Shown here one piece after another: positions 1-14,258 of a DNA stretch of 64,000 bases. Position numbers and translations under genes: made by a program. The notes under the pieces are model-generated. The model made no database searches and had not been told where the DNA came from. It worked only from the letters and a program-made list of their open reading frames with translations. How positions within the stretch are numbered: position 1 is the stretch's first letter; each line of letters starts with the position of its first letter. Location: contig JAPYKE020000512.1 in NCBI GenBank assembly GCA_028554795.2, forward strand, positions 1 to 64,000. Direction: 5' to 3'. This stretch comes from Sinohyriopsis cumingii. Lineage: Eukaryota; Mollusca; Bivalvia; Unionida; Unionidae.

Positions 1-2989
1 TAATATAATATTCGTGTAGTTCACGTTTAGTGCAACCTTCTCTGCAGCTCAACTTCTCTACCATTTTCCTTCAGGTAATTTCGAAAATAATGTAGCACAT
101 ATCTCGCATCCGTTTGTTAGTCATTGAATTATTGTTGATATTGTACACTAGCCTCCATTTTATTCCTGTTGCACGATACGTTTGTTTCAAGGACTCGTGA
201 AATATTGATTATTTAAGTGCCCAAATCTAGAACAACTGGGTGCATGAAATACACGTCGAAAGCAGAATGAGGAAAGAACGTAAAGGCAGACACTTAAGGA
301 TTATCATATAATAAACAGAGAGAGGGTCTCTTGGTGTTCTAAATACGACAGGAAACATCTGATGTAAAATCTATGAAAGGGAGTAGAACAAATCAGCTTC
401 CTTTCATGAAACCACAAACATTAATGGAATCGTGTGCATCGTTGTTAATGATTCATAAATTGGGTGGAAACTCATTCGAAAGAAAAGAAACTAAAACAGC
501 TAATGCTTTGATGAAATGTACCAGTTATTCTTCCACTACTTAAAGAAATAGCTATTGTGTGAACAGCAAGATTATACAAAGAAAGAAGAAGACAATTCAT
601 ATGAAAATGCAAAACCTCGTAACACAATAGTTGATTGGAAACATTACCGAGCTGGAGCTGCTCAGACCTCATTAAGGCAAAAAGTTCAGTCAGATGTATT
701 AAGTACATTTCTGAACCTTAAGGGAATCTTTTGCATCGTTGTAATCGTTAGAACACAGTAAAGATGGCATTATAAGGTAAGCAGTATGCCTGAATGTTCA
801 ATGTCTTGAGAAATGACGATATTGTTTAAGATCTCACATACCATATTTTTATAGAATATAAAACAGAAACATGAGACGACGTGTACAATAATAAACGGAA
901 ATGGCATTGCACGAGAAACGGTTAAAAGAAATCTTCGAGAAGACTGAACGTGGTTGCACAAATGCTACCTATATTTGGTATTTAACGGGTTATTCAACAG
1001 TTATCAAGACTCAATGTATATGAAGAGATCATAATATGGAATAATTATGGTAATTTCGAAGGCAATAATTGCGATGAGTTTTGTGAGAATTGTATTGAAA
1101 GCTTAAAACTGTATAAGTAAATAATTTGAAATTGTAGCAAACTTTGATCATCTTAGACACGATTAAATATAAAGTTATTCGCATGGAAATAAAGACAGTT
1201 ATGTTATTTGCCAAAGAAATTACCGAAAATGTAACTAGAAATAAATATAGGATTTACTCTTACCAGACTCAAAGAGATTGAAAACGAAATACAATATACA
1301 GAATATATGGCCTGTCAGTTGTGATAGAGATGAAATGGTCAAGCAGTGAAATTACAAATTGCAATGAAAGCGCGAGCATCGTGGTTGATGGAGCATATTT
1401 GAACAGCACAACTTAGCTTAAGAAGCTGGATTTCCTCTGGAAAAGTCTGTTTATCTGAAAAAGGATTAATTTCTTGACACCAGTTGAGGGATATGGCAAT
1501 GCTGACCGATGGGTCGCTTTAGGATGAAAAGAGCTGAGATCAGTTTTGGGACAACACGAACTTTGCAGGTGATGATATAAATGAAAGAGCAAAAAAGCCA
1601 ATCATACATTGCAGATACCTCATTGTCGAATGAAATTGTCACGTGCGATAAATGATCTGTTTGTTTTAAAAATGATATGCAAAATGTTCATTGATGTTTA
1701 AATTCAATAACATGACGTTTTCTAGGAAAGGGATGGAAGACATCCGTTTTCTATGCACATGAAGAAGACACTCTGCATAAGAACATAAAGGAAACATCTA
1801 TTAAATATGATGAAACTTATTATGCAGCATGATAGAATGATTACGAAATAGCAAAGAAAAGAAAGACAAAATAACTTGTCTTCTTTGAAGTCACAAACCT
1901 CAATGGAATCGTGCGCATCGTGGGTAATGAGTATTATATTGGCAGGAATGTATTTGAAACAACAGTGATTATAAAAAATAACCCTTCGATCAAATGTAAC
2001 AATTATCTTGCACTATTTCAAAAAGAGTTATTCTTTGAACTAAACAATATTCAAACAAAGACTACGACATCTCATACGGAAAATCCAAATACTTATCACA
2101 GAACAGTTAAGGGGAGAAAATAGCGCGTTGGAAATCTTGAGAACTCATTGAAAAAAAAATAAAGTGTAGGAAGATTTAGCAAGTATATTTCCAAACCATG
2201 AGGGAGCCTTGTACATCGTGGTTAATGCTTAATAACTTCAAAGATGTAATCCCATGTTAGGAAGATGCCTTAATGTTAATTACCTTGCCAAATGGCGATA
2301 TTGTTTAAGACCTAACCGATCCAGTATGCGTAGAAAACAGGAACATGAGATGATGTATAAAAACATAAACGCCAATGATATTGCGAGAACAATGGTTAAA
2401 AGAAAATTTCGAGGCGATTGGACTTAACTGAAAACTCTCTACACATATTTAATGTTTAAGGAGGGTTTCAACATTTATCAAGACTAATACTTACTAAAGG
2501 ATCTTTAAGAGTAATATTTTTTTTAGGAGATTATCAATACGATAAGCTTGTGAAATTTGTTTTGAAACCTTGAAACACTATAAGGAAACAATTTGACACA
2601 GTGTAACAAAATGTAATCATCCTAGACACGATTAAATATAAAATTATATTCGCATTCAATTAAAAGAGTTAGGCCATTTGCGAAGAAGATGCAGAAAAGT
2701 TGTTATAACCAAACTATAATGTTAACCCTAATATCAGATCAAGAGAGATGGAAAACTGAATACAAAATACAGACGATTTGTAGGACATTGTAGGGGATGT
2801 GGTCAGGTGGTGAAATGACAAATTTAAATGGAATCATGAGCATCATGGTAAATGCGGTAGATTAGGTCAGTGTAACGCAGTTTAAGACACGGTACTTCTT
2901 CTTCAACTGTAACCTGACCAATTTGGAGGAATATTTTGAAGATTCAATACATTATGACCAAATAGTCGTTTTAACATATGAGCTACTAT

Positions 2990-5428
2990 CTACTTCCAGC
3001 AATATAAAGAAAAAGAAAAAGCACTAAAACAAACTATAAAAATTGCTAAAATTAATATATGGCAAACCTTTTGCTCTAAACTGAATCTAAAATCAAACTC
3101 AAAACAAATATGGGAGAAGATAAAAGCCATAGAAGGGAAAGCAACTACCTCAGCCCCAAAAATTAAAAATGCCATAACAAAAAAAAAAGATAAGGCAGAC
3201 CTCCTAGCGAAGCATTTTTCGAACATGAGTAGCAACAATAATCACGCCAGAAACTTTCTAGAACACAAAAAACTAAAGGAGGGAACCCAACCTCAAATGT
3301 TTCAAGACCAAGGAACAAAAGAATCTCACCTAAATAGCTACATCACAGTACATGAATGGAAGATAGCCCTACGATCCAAAAACGAAACATCCCCTGGTAA
3401 GGATCAGTTAGGTTACATTATCTACAAAAAATATACCTATCAATATAACAATAGCCATAATCAAACTCTTTAATAGGATATGGGATAAAGGCCAACTATC
3501 CACCAAATGGAAACAGGCCATAGTAATACCAATCCCCAAGCTAGGTAAAGATCCCAACAACATAAATTCGTACCAACCCCTCTCCCATACAAACAATATT
3601 TGCAAAATAATGGAGACAATAATCGCAAATAGGTTAAAACACCACCTAGAAACCAATAACCTACTCTCCATAAATCAATGTGGCTTTCGGAACAAACGGT
3701 CCACCACTGACCAACTTCTCAGGTTGGAAACAGACATGGAACTCGCTTTATCGCACATAGGAAACCGATCCCAACCTCATAGCGGCTTTTTTAGACCTAG
3801 AAAAAGCGTTCGACCAATTATGGACCAATGGATTAATGGCCAAATTAAACCAATTTGGAATAACTGGACGCTTGTTCAACTGGATTGGCGATTTCATCAC
3901 AGGCCGGAAAATTACCACAAGAATAGGCAACACCCATTCGGAAGAATTTTCACTTGAAAATGGAACACTGCAAGGCAGTGTAATAAGTCCGTTACTATTT
4001 AACCTAATGGTAAACGACCTTGACCTCAATGTAGCCTCCACAAAAATAAACTTGTCACAATTTGCAGATGATAGTGGCATATGGAGGAATGGAAATCCTG
4101 CCAATAACACAGTAGTTAAAGAAATCCAGCAGAGCCTAGACAACATAGGGAAATGGGCGGACAAATGGGGTTTCAAAATAGCTCATGAAAAAACTGGCAA
4201 TCATATTCACCCCAAAACGAAATAACAACCTAGTCTATGCAAACTTCTATATACAAAATCAATTAATCAAATACGTAACAGTAGTAAAATTCCTAGGAAT
4301 GTTCTTTGACAACCACCTCACATGGAAACAGCACATTGAACAACTCACCCAGAATTGTAACAAAGATCTCAATTTACTCAGGAACATCACAGGGACTGAC
4401 TGGGGATCCAACCAGGAAACCCTCCTCACGATATATAAAAGCCTAATTAGATCAAAACTGGATTGCGGTTGCCAAGCATATAACTCGGCTAAGCAGCCTG
4501 TACTACAAAAACTTGACACTATCCAGAGAAAAGCCTTACTATTATGCACAGGAACACTCCCCTCAACATCATTAGAAGAACTACAAACACTAACAGGAGA
4601 ACTACCCTTAAAATTACGTAGGCAAGAGCTGCTCCTCCGATACTCCATTCGATTAGATACCCACCCAGACAACCATCCAACCAAAATAGCTATAAATAAG
4701 TGTAAAGTTGTCTTCAAACCCAAAATCATACCTATCACATCAAGTGGCAAAGTAATCCTTGAACTAAGAGAAAAGATACCTCTACTGAAAAAACAGGTAA
4801 CAAACAATACAGACCAGAACAAATCACCATGGTTACAAAAACCACCAAGGATTAACATTGAAGCTATCAAATTAGGCAATAAAGAACGACAAGAAAACTT
4901 ACTAAAACCTGTACTGGTAAACGAAATCAACCAAAAATACCCGGACTATGTTAAAATATATACCGATGGATCAAAAACAAACAACCCACCAAGAACAGCA
5001 GCAGCAATAGTCATCCCTGAATTCAATATACAAACGGCATCCAGATTACCTGACTATTGCTCCATTTACACCACTGAATTCTGGGCTATACTTGAATCAC
5101 TACAATGGATCAAAAATAACCAAATACCTAAAGCAGTCATTATAAGCGATTCCCTAAGCGTTATCAAATCGATCCAAAATCGCAATACACACTCTAGGGA
5201 ACAATTCCTCGACCGAGCATGCCAATTAATCGATGATATCACCACAGCACATCAATTAGTCGAGCTCATGTGGATACCGTCGCACATTGGAATATCTGGC
5301 AACGAAACAGCAGACAAAGTTGCAAAAACCAAACTAGGAGATCAAAACATTATCAAGCTTAACTATAGCTCTACAGAAGCAATAAGCTTCGCACAAACAT
5401 ATATAGACCAAACATGGCAAGATTTTTG
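2990..5428 (+). pseudogene. LINE reverse transcriptase-RNase H, frameshifted (copy 1)
   Basis: The decayed ORF2 protein of the LINE copied RNA into DNA at the insertion site. The reading frame changes about 3,430-3,470, about 3,770 and about 4,190, so no full-length protein can be made. Visible RT motifs are FLDLEKAFDQLW (motif A), GTLQGSVISPLLFN (motif B) and LSQFADDSG (motif C, the FADD form of YADD). The last intact stretch, 4,185-5,428, holds the thumb-like region and an RNase HI domain with IYTDGS, an acidic TTEF, ISDSLS and WIPSHIGISGNETAD. A further cysteine/histidine motif (near 5,605-5,665) is interrupted by a TGA after CFN. Copy 2 has the same breaks, so the element was dead before the unit duplicated. 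Confidence 0.9.
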
Positions 5429-5983
5429 AAACTCCTCCACAAAAAGTAAAAAGCACCATGAAACTCACAAAAACGTAGATAGGAACATACAGCTACCTAA
5501 GAGTACCTATTTAGAACAGAAAACCATAAACAGGATAATAACTGGAAAAACTAAACTAGCAAGCAGTTTCGGAAGGTTTATAGGACCCAAACCAGCAACC
5601 ATTAACTGCTTTAACTGACACACCACAGAAGATCTACACCACGTATTCAATATATGCCCAAAATATCAACCCGCTCGGAAAATATTTATCAAAAACCAAA
5701 AAGAGATTGGATCACCACACACATACCCAGAGTTACTTATGGACTCTAATAAAAATAAACAATCAGCATATAAAAATATAAATCAATTTATAGACTCAGC
5801 AGGACTTAGGAACAAAATATAATTACTATCCCCACAAAACCAAAAGACCCAGTAACTAGCTAAATAAATTTAGAAGCCACCACATAAAACCCCATAACAT
5901 ATCATTCAATTTTATAAAAGTATTAATAAATAATTCACTTACGAAGCACCAATAAAAAACTAAGGAAACCGCAAAATCGGATG

Positions 5984-6073
5984 TCCTAGATGTCCTTAAC
6001 GAACCGAGTAATCAGCTAGGATTCCGGTCCTAGATGTCCTTAACGAACCGTGTAATCGGCTAGGACTCCGGTC
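5984..6073 (+). repeat. Two 44-bp direct repeats in LINE 3' region
   Basis: The stretch TCCTAGATGTCCTTAACGAA... occurs twice in tandem with a few changes (GAGTAATCAGCTAGGATTCC versus GTGTAATCGGCTAGGACTCC). It lies between the stop of the RNase H region and the end of the element and recurs at the equivalent place in copy 2. Such 3' repeats may help the reverse transcriptase recognise its own RNA, but that is inference. Confidence 0.75.
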
Positions 6074-9000
6074 TCTTGCTAAATAAAGTATAAATAACAT
6101 TCAATCTCTAAAAACATCAATTAATAAATAACTTAAAGAGGTAATATCTAAAAACTTATAAATAACATAACGTAGGAAACACACTTAAACAGCTCCACTA
6201 GTAATACCATAATAACCTTGAAAATCTCTCTTCATACATGATATCTACTAAGAACCTCTATAAACAGCATAGAACATCCCCCTCCTTTTAGAAGATTTTG
6301 AAGAAGAAAAAAAAGAAGAAAAAATCGAGAAAAGAAAAAAAATGCAAGAAACACCAGGCAAATTCAACAAGAAACCAGCGATGTAAAGCAAGCAGGACCG
6401 TTCCCGAGCTCTCCTTCCCACTAATGACAGCCAACCATTCAACTGTAGGGACCTTTATGGACCCACAGATTGAGGCCAAACTATCAGGGTTAATTGAATC
6501 CATAAAAGCCTGGGGGAGGTGGCGCCATCCTCTTCCCCAGGAACAACTAGCAGGCTGCGGTGCAGTCAGAAAAAAGTGGCACATGCACAATTGTGCGCAC
6601 GCCACTATAATTAAACTCAACAATAACAAAGCTACGCTCGTATAGTGCAGATACAGCAATGTAGAATCAGATTCTCACATGTGACATGTTTCTTAATCGC
6701 TCTAAAATGATATGAAGAACGTAATGATTGATTGTTAAATTCAATCAAACAAAGTAGAGTAGACAAGCGACAGAATCAATCCGTTATATATGCACACGAG
6801 AAAGACGCCTCACATAGAAAGAAAAGAACATCTTTCAGAATATGACGAAATTTAGCTAGGTTGTGTAGTAGTAAAAGATTCAACTAATTCATCAATTCTA
6901 CTTCTTCTCTATATTTTGGAAATAATGTCTAAGGTAATATAGTTATAATCATTCGCTTGCTAATCATGAATTTCTTTGAAAACATATATTGTGCAGTAGC
7001 CTCAATTTCATCTTACTGGACGAAAGTTTCTTTCACATACTGAGCAAATATTGGTTATATAAATTTCAAAATTTCGGACGATTGGTTGGATGAAGATCGC
7101 TGAAGACTGCATGAGGAGAACGAACGTAAAAGTAGAAATTTAACTATTATGTTATAGTAAATTTAGACATAGCCTATGAAGGTTCGGAATATACAACAGG
7201 AGAACACTTACCAAACGGCGAAGAAACGAGAAACAAAACGCGTTTCTTTTATGAAATCACAAACCTCAATGGAATCGTGCGCATCGTGGTTAATGATACA
7301 TAGACCATATACCGTTTTAAAACTTATATCAAAGGTGGTACGATTCATTTTTAAATTCAGTCATAAAATGTTGTATGGGGAAGAGACGGAACAAATCCTT
7401 TCTAGATGCACACGAGAAGGATGATGTACATGCGACGGAAAAAAAACAACATATGTGTGAATACGATGAAATTTAGCATCTTTGTAGCGTGAAAAGATTC
7501 GATTTCAAAACGTCGAGTAGGAAAGGGACAGACACAGCCTTTTCTATATGTACAACAAAAGGCCTTCTGCATAGAAATTATTAAAATATGCATCCGTGAC
7601 ACTAGTATGTAACTTAAGATCGTTGAATGGGAATATAATATTCGTGTAGTTCACGTTTAGTGCAACCTTCTCTGCAGCTCAACTTCTCTACCATTTTCTT
7701 CAGGTAATTTCGAAAATAATGTAGCACATATCTCGCATCCGTTTGTTAGTCATTGAATTATTGTTGATATTGTACACTAGCCTCCATTTTATTCCTGTTG
7801 CACGATACGTTTGTTTCAAGGACTCGTGAAATATTGATTATTTAAGTGCCCAAATCTAGAACAACTGGGTGCATGAAATACACGTCGAAAGCAGAATGAG
7901 GAAAGAACGTAAAGGCAGACACTTAAGGATTATCATATAATAAACAGAGAGAGGGTCTCTTGGTGTTCTAAATACGACAGGAAACATCTGATGTAAAATC
8001 TATGAAAGGGAGTAGAACAAATCAGCTTCCTTTCATGAAACCACAAACATTAATGGAATCGTGTGCATCGTTGTTAATGATTCATAAATTGGGTGGAAAC
8101 TCATTCGAAAGAAAAGAAACTAAAACAGCTAATGCTTTGATGAAATGTACCAGTTATTCTTCCACTACTTAAAGAAATAGCTATTGTGTGAACAGCAAGA
8201 TTATACAAAGAAAGAAGAAGACAATTCATATGAAAATGCAAAACCTCGTAACACAATAGTTGATTGGAAACATTACCGAGCTGGAGCTGCTCAGACCTCA
8301 TTAAGGCAAAAAGTTCAGTCAGATGTATTAAGTACATTTCTGAACCTTAAGGGAATCTTTTGCATCGTTGTAATCGTTAGAACACAGTAAAGATGGCATT
8401 ATAAGGTAAGCAGTATGCCTGAATGTTCAATGTCTTGAGAAATGACGATATTGTTTAAGATCTCACATACCATATTTTTATAGAATATAAAACAGAAACA
8501 TGAGACGACGTGTACAATAATAAACGGAAATGGCATTGCACGAGAAACGGTTAAAAGAAATCTTCGAGAAGACTGAACGTGGTTGCACAAATGCTACCTA
8601 TATTTGGTATTTAACGGGTTATTCAACAGTTATCAAGACTCAATGTATATGAAGAGATCATAATATGGAATAATTATGGTAATTTCGAAGGCAATAATTG
8701 CGATGAGTTTTGTGAGAATTGTATTGAAAGCTTAAAACTGTATAAGTAAATAATTTGAAATTGTAGCAAACTTTGATCATCTTAGACACGATTAAATATA
8801 AAGTTATTCGCATGGAAATAAAGACAGTTATGTTATTTGCCAAAGAAATTACCGAAAATGTAACTAGAAATAAATATAGGATTTACTCTTACCAGACTCA
8901 AAGAGATTGAAAACGAAATACAATATACAGAATATATGGCCTGTCAGTTGTGATAGAGATGAAATGGTCAAGCAGTGAAATTACAAATTGCAATGAAAGC

Positions 9001-10614
9001 GCGAGCATCGTGGTTGATGGAGCATATTTGAACAGCACAACTTAGCTTAAGAAGCTGGATTTCCTCTGGAAAAGTCTGTTTATCTGAAAAAGGATTAATT
9101 TCTTGACACCAGTTGACGGATATGGCAATGCTGACCGATGGGTCGCTTTAGGATGAAAAGAGCTGAGATCAGTTTTGGGACAACACGAACTTTGCAGGTG
9201 ATGATATAAATGAAAGAGCAAAAAAGCCAATCATACATTGCAGATACCTCATTGTCGAATGAAATTGTCACGTGCGATAAATGATCTGTTTGTTTTAAAA
9301 ATGATATGCAAAATGTTCATTGATGTTTAAATTCAATAACATGACGTTTTCTAGGAAAGGGATGGAAGACATCCGTTTTCTATGCACATGAAGAAGACAC
9401 TCTGCATAAGAACATAAAGGAAACATCTATTAAATATGATGAAACTTATTATGCAGCATGATAGAATGATTACGAAATAGCAAAGAAAAGAAAGACAAAA
9501 TAACTTGTCTTCTTTGAAGTCACAAACCTCAATGGAATCGTGCGCATCGTGGGTAATGAGTATTATATTGGCAGGAATGTATTTGAAACAACAGTGATTA
9601 TAAAAAATAACCCTTCGATCAAATGTAACAATTATCTTGCACTATTTCAAAAAGAGTTATTCTTTGAACTAAACAATATTCAAACAAAGACTACGACATC
9701 TCATACGGAAAATCCAAATACTTATCACAGAACAGTTAAGGGGAGAAAATAGCGCGTTGGAAATCTTGAGAACTCATTGAAAAAAAAATAAAGTGTAGGA
9801 AGATTTAGCAAGTATATTTCCAAACCATGAGGGAGCCTTGTACATCGTGGTTAATGCTTAATAACTTCAAAGATGTAATCCCATGTTAGGAAGATGCCTT
9901 AATGTTAATTACCTTGCCAAATGGCGATATTGTTTAAGACCTAACCGATCCAGTATGCGTAGAAAACAGGAACATGAGATGATGTATAAAAACATAAACG
10001 CCAATGATATTGCGAGAACAATGGTTAAAAGAAAATTTCGAGGCGATTGGACTTAACTGAAAACTCTCTACACATATTTAATGTTTAAGGAGGGTTTCAA
10101 CATTTATCAAGACTAATACTTACTAAAGGATCTTTAAGAGTAATATTTTTTTTAGGAGATTATCAATACGATAAGCTTGTGAAATTTGTTTTGAAACCTT
10201 GAAACACTATAAGGAAACAATTTGACACAGTGTAACAAAATGTAATCATCCTAGACACGATTAAATATAAAATTATATTCGCATTCAATTAAAAGAGTTA
10301 GGCCATTTGCGAAGAAGATGCAGAAAAGTTGTTATAACCAAACTATAATGTTAACCCTAATATCAGATCAAGAGAGATGGAAAACTGAATACAAAATACA
10401 GACGATTTGTAGGACATTGTAGGGGATGTGGTCAGGTGGTGAAATGACAAATTTAAATGGAATCATGAGCATCATGGTAAATGCGGTAGATTAGGTCAGT
10501 GTAACGCAGTTTAAGACACGGTACTTCTTCTTCAACTGTAACCTGACCAATTTGGAGGAATATTTTGAAGATTCAATACATTATGACCAAATAGTCGTTT
10601 TAACATATGAGCTA

Positions 10615-13600
10615 CTATCTACTTCCAGCAATATAAAGAAAAAGAAAAAGCACTAAAACAAACTATAAAAATTGCTAAAATTAATATATGGCAAACCTTT
10701 TGCTCTAAACTGAATCTAAAATCAAACTCAAAACAAATATGGGAGAAGATAAAAGCCATAGAAGGGAAAGCAACTACCTCAGCCCCAAAAATTAAAAATG
10801 CCATAACAAAAAAAAAAGATAAGGCAGACCTCCTAGCGAAGCATTTTTCGAACATGAGTAGCAACAATAATCACGCCAGAAACTTTCTAGAACACAAAAA
10901 ACTAAAGGAGGGAACCCAACCTCAAATGTTTCAAGACCAAGGAACAAAAGAATCTCACCTAAATAGCTACATCACAGTACATGAATGGAAGATAGCCCTA
11001 CGATCCAAAAACGAAACATCCCCTGGTAAGGATCAGTTAGGTTACATTATCTACAAAAAATATACCTATCAATATAACAATAGCCATAATCAAACTCTTT
11101 AATAGGATATGGGATAAAGGCCAACTATCCACCAAATGGAAACAGGCCATAGTAATACCAATCCCCAAGCTAGGTAAAGATCCCAACAACATAAATTCGT
11201 ACCAACCCCTCTCCCATACAAACAATATTTGCAAAATAATGGAGACAATAATCGCAAATAGGTTAAAACACCACCTAGAAACCAATAACCTACTCTCCAT
11301 AAATCAATGTGGCTTTCGGAACAAACGGTCCACCACTGACCAACTTCTCAGGTTGGAAACAGACATGGAACTCGCTTTATCGCACATAGGAAACCGATCC
11401 CAACCTCATAGCGGCTTTTTTAGACCTAGAAAAAGCGTTCGACCAATTATGGACCAATGGATTAATGGCCAAATTAAACCAATTTGGAATAACTGGACGC
11501 TTGTTCAACTGGATTGGCGATTTCATCACAGGCCGGAAAATTACCACAAGAATAGGCAACACCCATTCGGAAGAATTTTCACTTGAAAATGGAACACTGC
11601 AAGGCAGTGTAATAAGTCCGTTACTATTTAACCTAATGGTAAACGACCTTGACCTCAATGTAGCCTCCACAAAAATAAACTTGTCACAATTTGCAGATGA
11701 TAGTGGCATATGGAGGAATGGAAATCCTGCCAATAACACAGTAGTTAAAGAAATCCAGCAGAGCCTAGACAACATAGGGAAATGGGCGGACAAATGGGGT
11801 TTCAAAATAGCTCATGAAAAAACTGGCAATCATATTCACCCCAAAACGAAATAACAACCTAGTCTATGCAAACTTCTATATACAAAATCAATTAATCAAA
11901 TACGTAACAGTAGTAAAATTCCTAGGAATGTTCTTTGACAACCACCTCACATGGAAACAGCACATTGAACAACTCACCCAGAATTGTAACAAAGATCTCA
12001 ATTTACTCAGGAACATCACAGGGACTGACTGGGGATCCAACCAGGAAACCCTCCTCACGATATATAAAAGCCTAATTAGATCAAAACTGGATTGCGGTTG
12101 CCAAGCATATAACTCGGCTAAGCAGCCTGTACTACAAAAACTTGACACTATCCAGAGAAAAGCCTTACTATTATGCACAGGAACACTCCCCTCAACATCA
12201 TTAGAAGAACTACAAACACTAACAGGAGAACTACCCTTAAAATTACGTAGGCAAGAGCTGCTCCTCCGATACTCCATTCGATTAGATACCCACCCAGACA
12301 ACCATCCAACCAAAATAGCTATAAATAAGTGTAAAGTTGTCTTCAAACCCAAAATCATACCTATCACATCAAGTGGCAAAGTAATCCTTGAACTAAGAGA
12401 AAAGATACCTCTACTGAAAAAACAGGTAACAAACAATACAGACCAGAACAAATCACCATGGTTACAAAAACCACCAAGGATTAACATTGAAGCTATCAAA
12501 TTAGGCAATAAAGAACGACAAGAAAACTTACTAAAACCTGTACTGGTAAACGAAATCAACCAAAAATACCCGGACTATGTTAAAATATATACCGATGGAT
12601 CAAAAACAAACAACCCACCAAGAACAGCAGCAGCAATAGTCATCCCTGAATTCAATATACAAACGGCATCCAGATTACCTGACTATTGCTCCATTTACAC
12701 CACTGAATTCTGGCCTATACTTGAATCACTACAATGGATCAAAAATAACCAAATACCTAAAGCAGTCATTATAAGCGATTCCCTAAGCGTTATCAAATCG
12801 ATCCAAAATCGCAATACACACTCTAGGGAACAATTCCTCGACCGAGCATGCCAATTAATCGATGATATCACCACAGCACATCAATTAGTCGAGCTCATGT
12901 GGATACCGTCGCACATTGGAATATCTGGCAACGAAACAGCAGACAAAGTTGCAAAAACCAAACTAGGAGATCAAAACATTATCAAGCTTAACTATAGCTC
13001 TACAGAAGCAATAAGCTTCGCACAAACATATATAGACCAAACATGGCAAGATTTTTGAAACTCCTCCACAAAAAGTAAAAAGCACCATGAAACTCACAAA
13101 AACGTAGATAGGAACATACAGCTACCTAAGAGTACCTATTTAGAACAGAAAACCATAAACAGGATAATAACTGGAAAAACTAAACTAGCAAGCAGTTTCG
13201 GAAGGTTTATAGGACCCAAACCAGCAACCATTAACTGCTTTAACTGACACACCACAGAAGATCTACACCACGTATTCAATATATGCCCAAAATATCAACC
13301 CGCTCGGAAAATATTTATCAAAAACCAAAAAGAGATTGGATCACCACACACATACCCAGAGTTACTTATGGACTCTAATAAAAATAAACAATCAGCATAT
13401 AAAAATATAAATCAATTTATAGACTCAGCAGGACTTAGGAACAAAATATAATTACTATCCCCACAAAACCAAAAGACCCAGTAACTAGCTAAATAAATTT
13501 AGAAGCCACCACATAAAACCCCATAACATATCATTCAATTTTATAAAAGTATTAATAAATAATTCACTTACGAAGCACCAATAAAAAACTAAGGAAACCG

Positions 13601-14258
13601 CAAAATCGGATGTCCTAGATGTCCTTAACGAACCGAGTAATCAGCTAGGATTCCGGTCCTAGATGTCCTTAACGAACCGTGTAATCGGCTAGGACTCCGG
13701 TCTCTTGCTAAATAAAGTATAAATAACATTCAATCTCTAAAAACATCAATTAATAAATAACTTAAAGAGGTAATATCTAAAAACTTATAAATAACATAAC
13801 GTAGGAAACACACTTAAACAGCTCCACTAGTAATACCATAATAACCTTGAAAATCTCTCTTCATACATGATATCTACTAAGAACCTCTATAAACAGCATA
13901 GAACATCCCCCTCCTTTTAGAAGATTTTGAAGAAGAAAAAAAAGAAGAAAAAATCGAGAAAAGAAAAAAAATGCAAGAAACACCAGGCAAATTCAACAAG
14001 AAACCAGCGATGTAAAGCAAGCAGGACCGTTCCCGAGCTCTCCTTCCCACTAATGACAGCCAACCATTCAACTGTAGGGACCTTTATGGACCCACAGATT
14101 GAGGCCAAACTATCAGGGTTAATTGAATCCATAAAAGCCTGGGGGAGGTGGCGCCATCCTCTTCCCCAGGAACAACTAGCAGGCTGCGGTGCAGTCAGAA
14201 AAAAGTGGCACATGCACAATTGTGCGCACGCCACTATAATTAAACTCAACAATAACAA
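10615..14258 (+). mobile_element. 5'-truncated LINE (RT + RNase H), copy 2
   Basis: The same insertion as in unit 1, at the same base of the unit, with the same 5' truncation, the same AGCTA flanks (10,610-10,614 and 14,259-14,263) and the same frameshifts. It arose by duplication of the whole unit, not by a second insertion. It contains the paired 44-bp repeat at about 13,613-13,702. Confidence 0.9.
10619..13057 (+). pseudogene. LINE reverse transcriptase-RNase H, frameshifted (copy 2)
   Basis: Decayed ORF2 of the second LINE copy. The RT motifs (FLDLEKAFD, GTLQGSVISPLL, FADD) and RNase HI motifs (IYTDGS, ISDSLS, PSHIGISGNETAD) are all visible, spread over three frames. The longest intact stretch is 11,814-13,057. 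One residue differs from copy 1 in the RNase H domain: the A after TTEFW in copy 1 is P here. No product is expected. Confidence 0.9.

Larger units (their letters stand above)
2986..6629 (+). mobile_element. 5'-truncated LINE (RT + RNase H), copy 1
   Basis: A non-LTR retrotransposon fragment. Its borders are defined exactly by comparison with the empty site in unit 3 (18,241-18,260), and it is flanked by a short AGCTA duplication (2,981-2,985 and 6,630-6,634). It begins inside the linker between endonuclease and reverse transcriptase, so the 5' end is lost, as is usual for LINEs. It ends in ...AACAATAACAA with no long poly(A). After the coding region it has two copies of a 44-bp repeat (about 5,984-6,073) and a purine-rich A/G tract near 6,295-6,345. 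The domain order, with RNase H after RT and a downstream cysteine/histidine motif, fits the I/Jockey group; the clade is my inference. Confidence 0.9.
1..7630. repeat. Tandem-array unit 1 (7.63 kb, contains LINE)
   Basis: This is the first copy of a 7.63-kb direct repeat; the second starts near 7,631 and the third near 15,259. Units 1 and 2 differ by scattered single bases and short indels only. The unit is about 3.98 kb of AT-rich non-coding sequence plus a 3,644-bp LINE inserted at 2,986-6,629. The non-LINE part has no convincing coding sequence; short frames in it are chance. It contains weakly conserved sub-repeats around a motif like AATGGAATCGTGCGCATCGT (near 414, 1,348, 1,893, 2,200, 2,815 and 7,257), suggesting an older repeat structure inside the unit. 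Confidence 0.93.

Noticed and set aside
472-2123. Short frames repeated in each array unit (for example 472-708, 555-761, 1,911-2,123)
   Set aside because: They recur only because the unit is duplicated, overlap on opposite strands, have AT-driven composition and no recognisable domain.
6298-6645. Lysine-rich 115-codon frame near the LINE 3' end, with an overlapping minus-strand frame
   Set aside because: It arises from an A/G-rich tract in the untranslated tail of the LINE; no domain and no promoter context.
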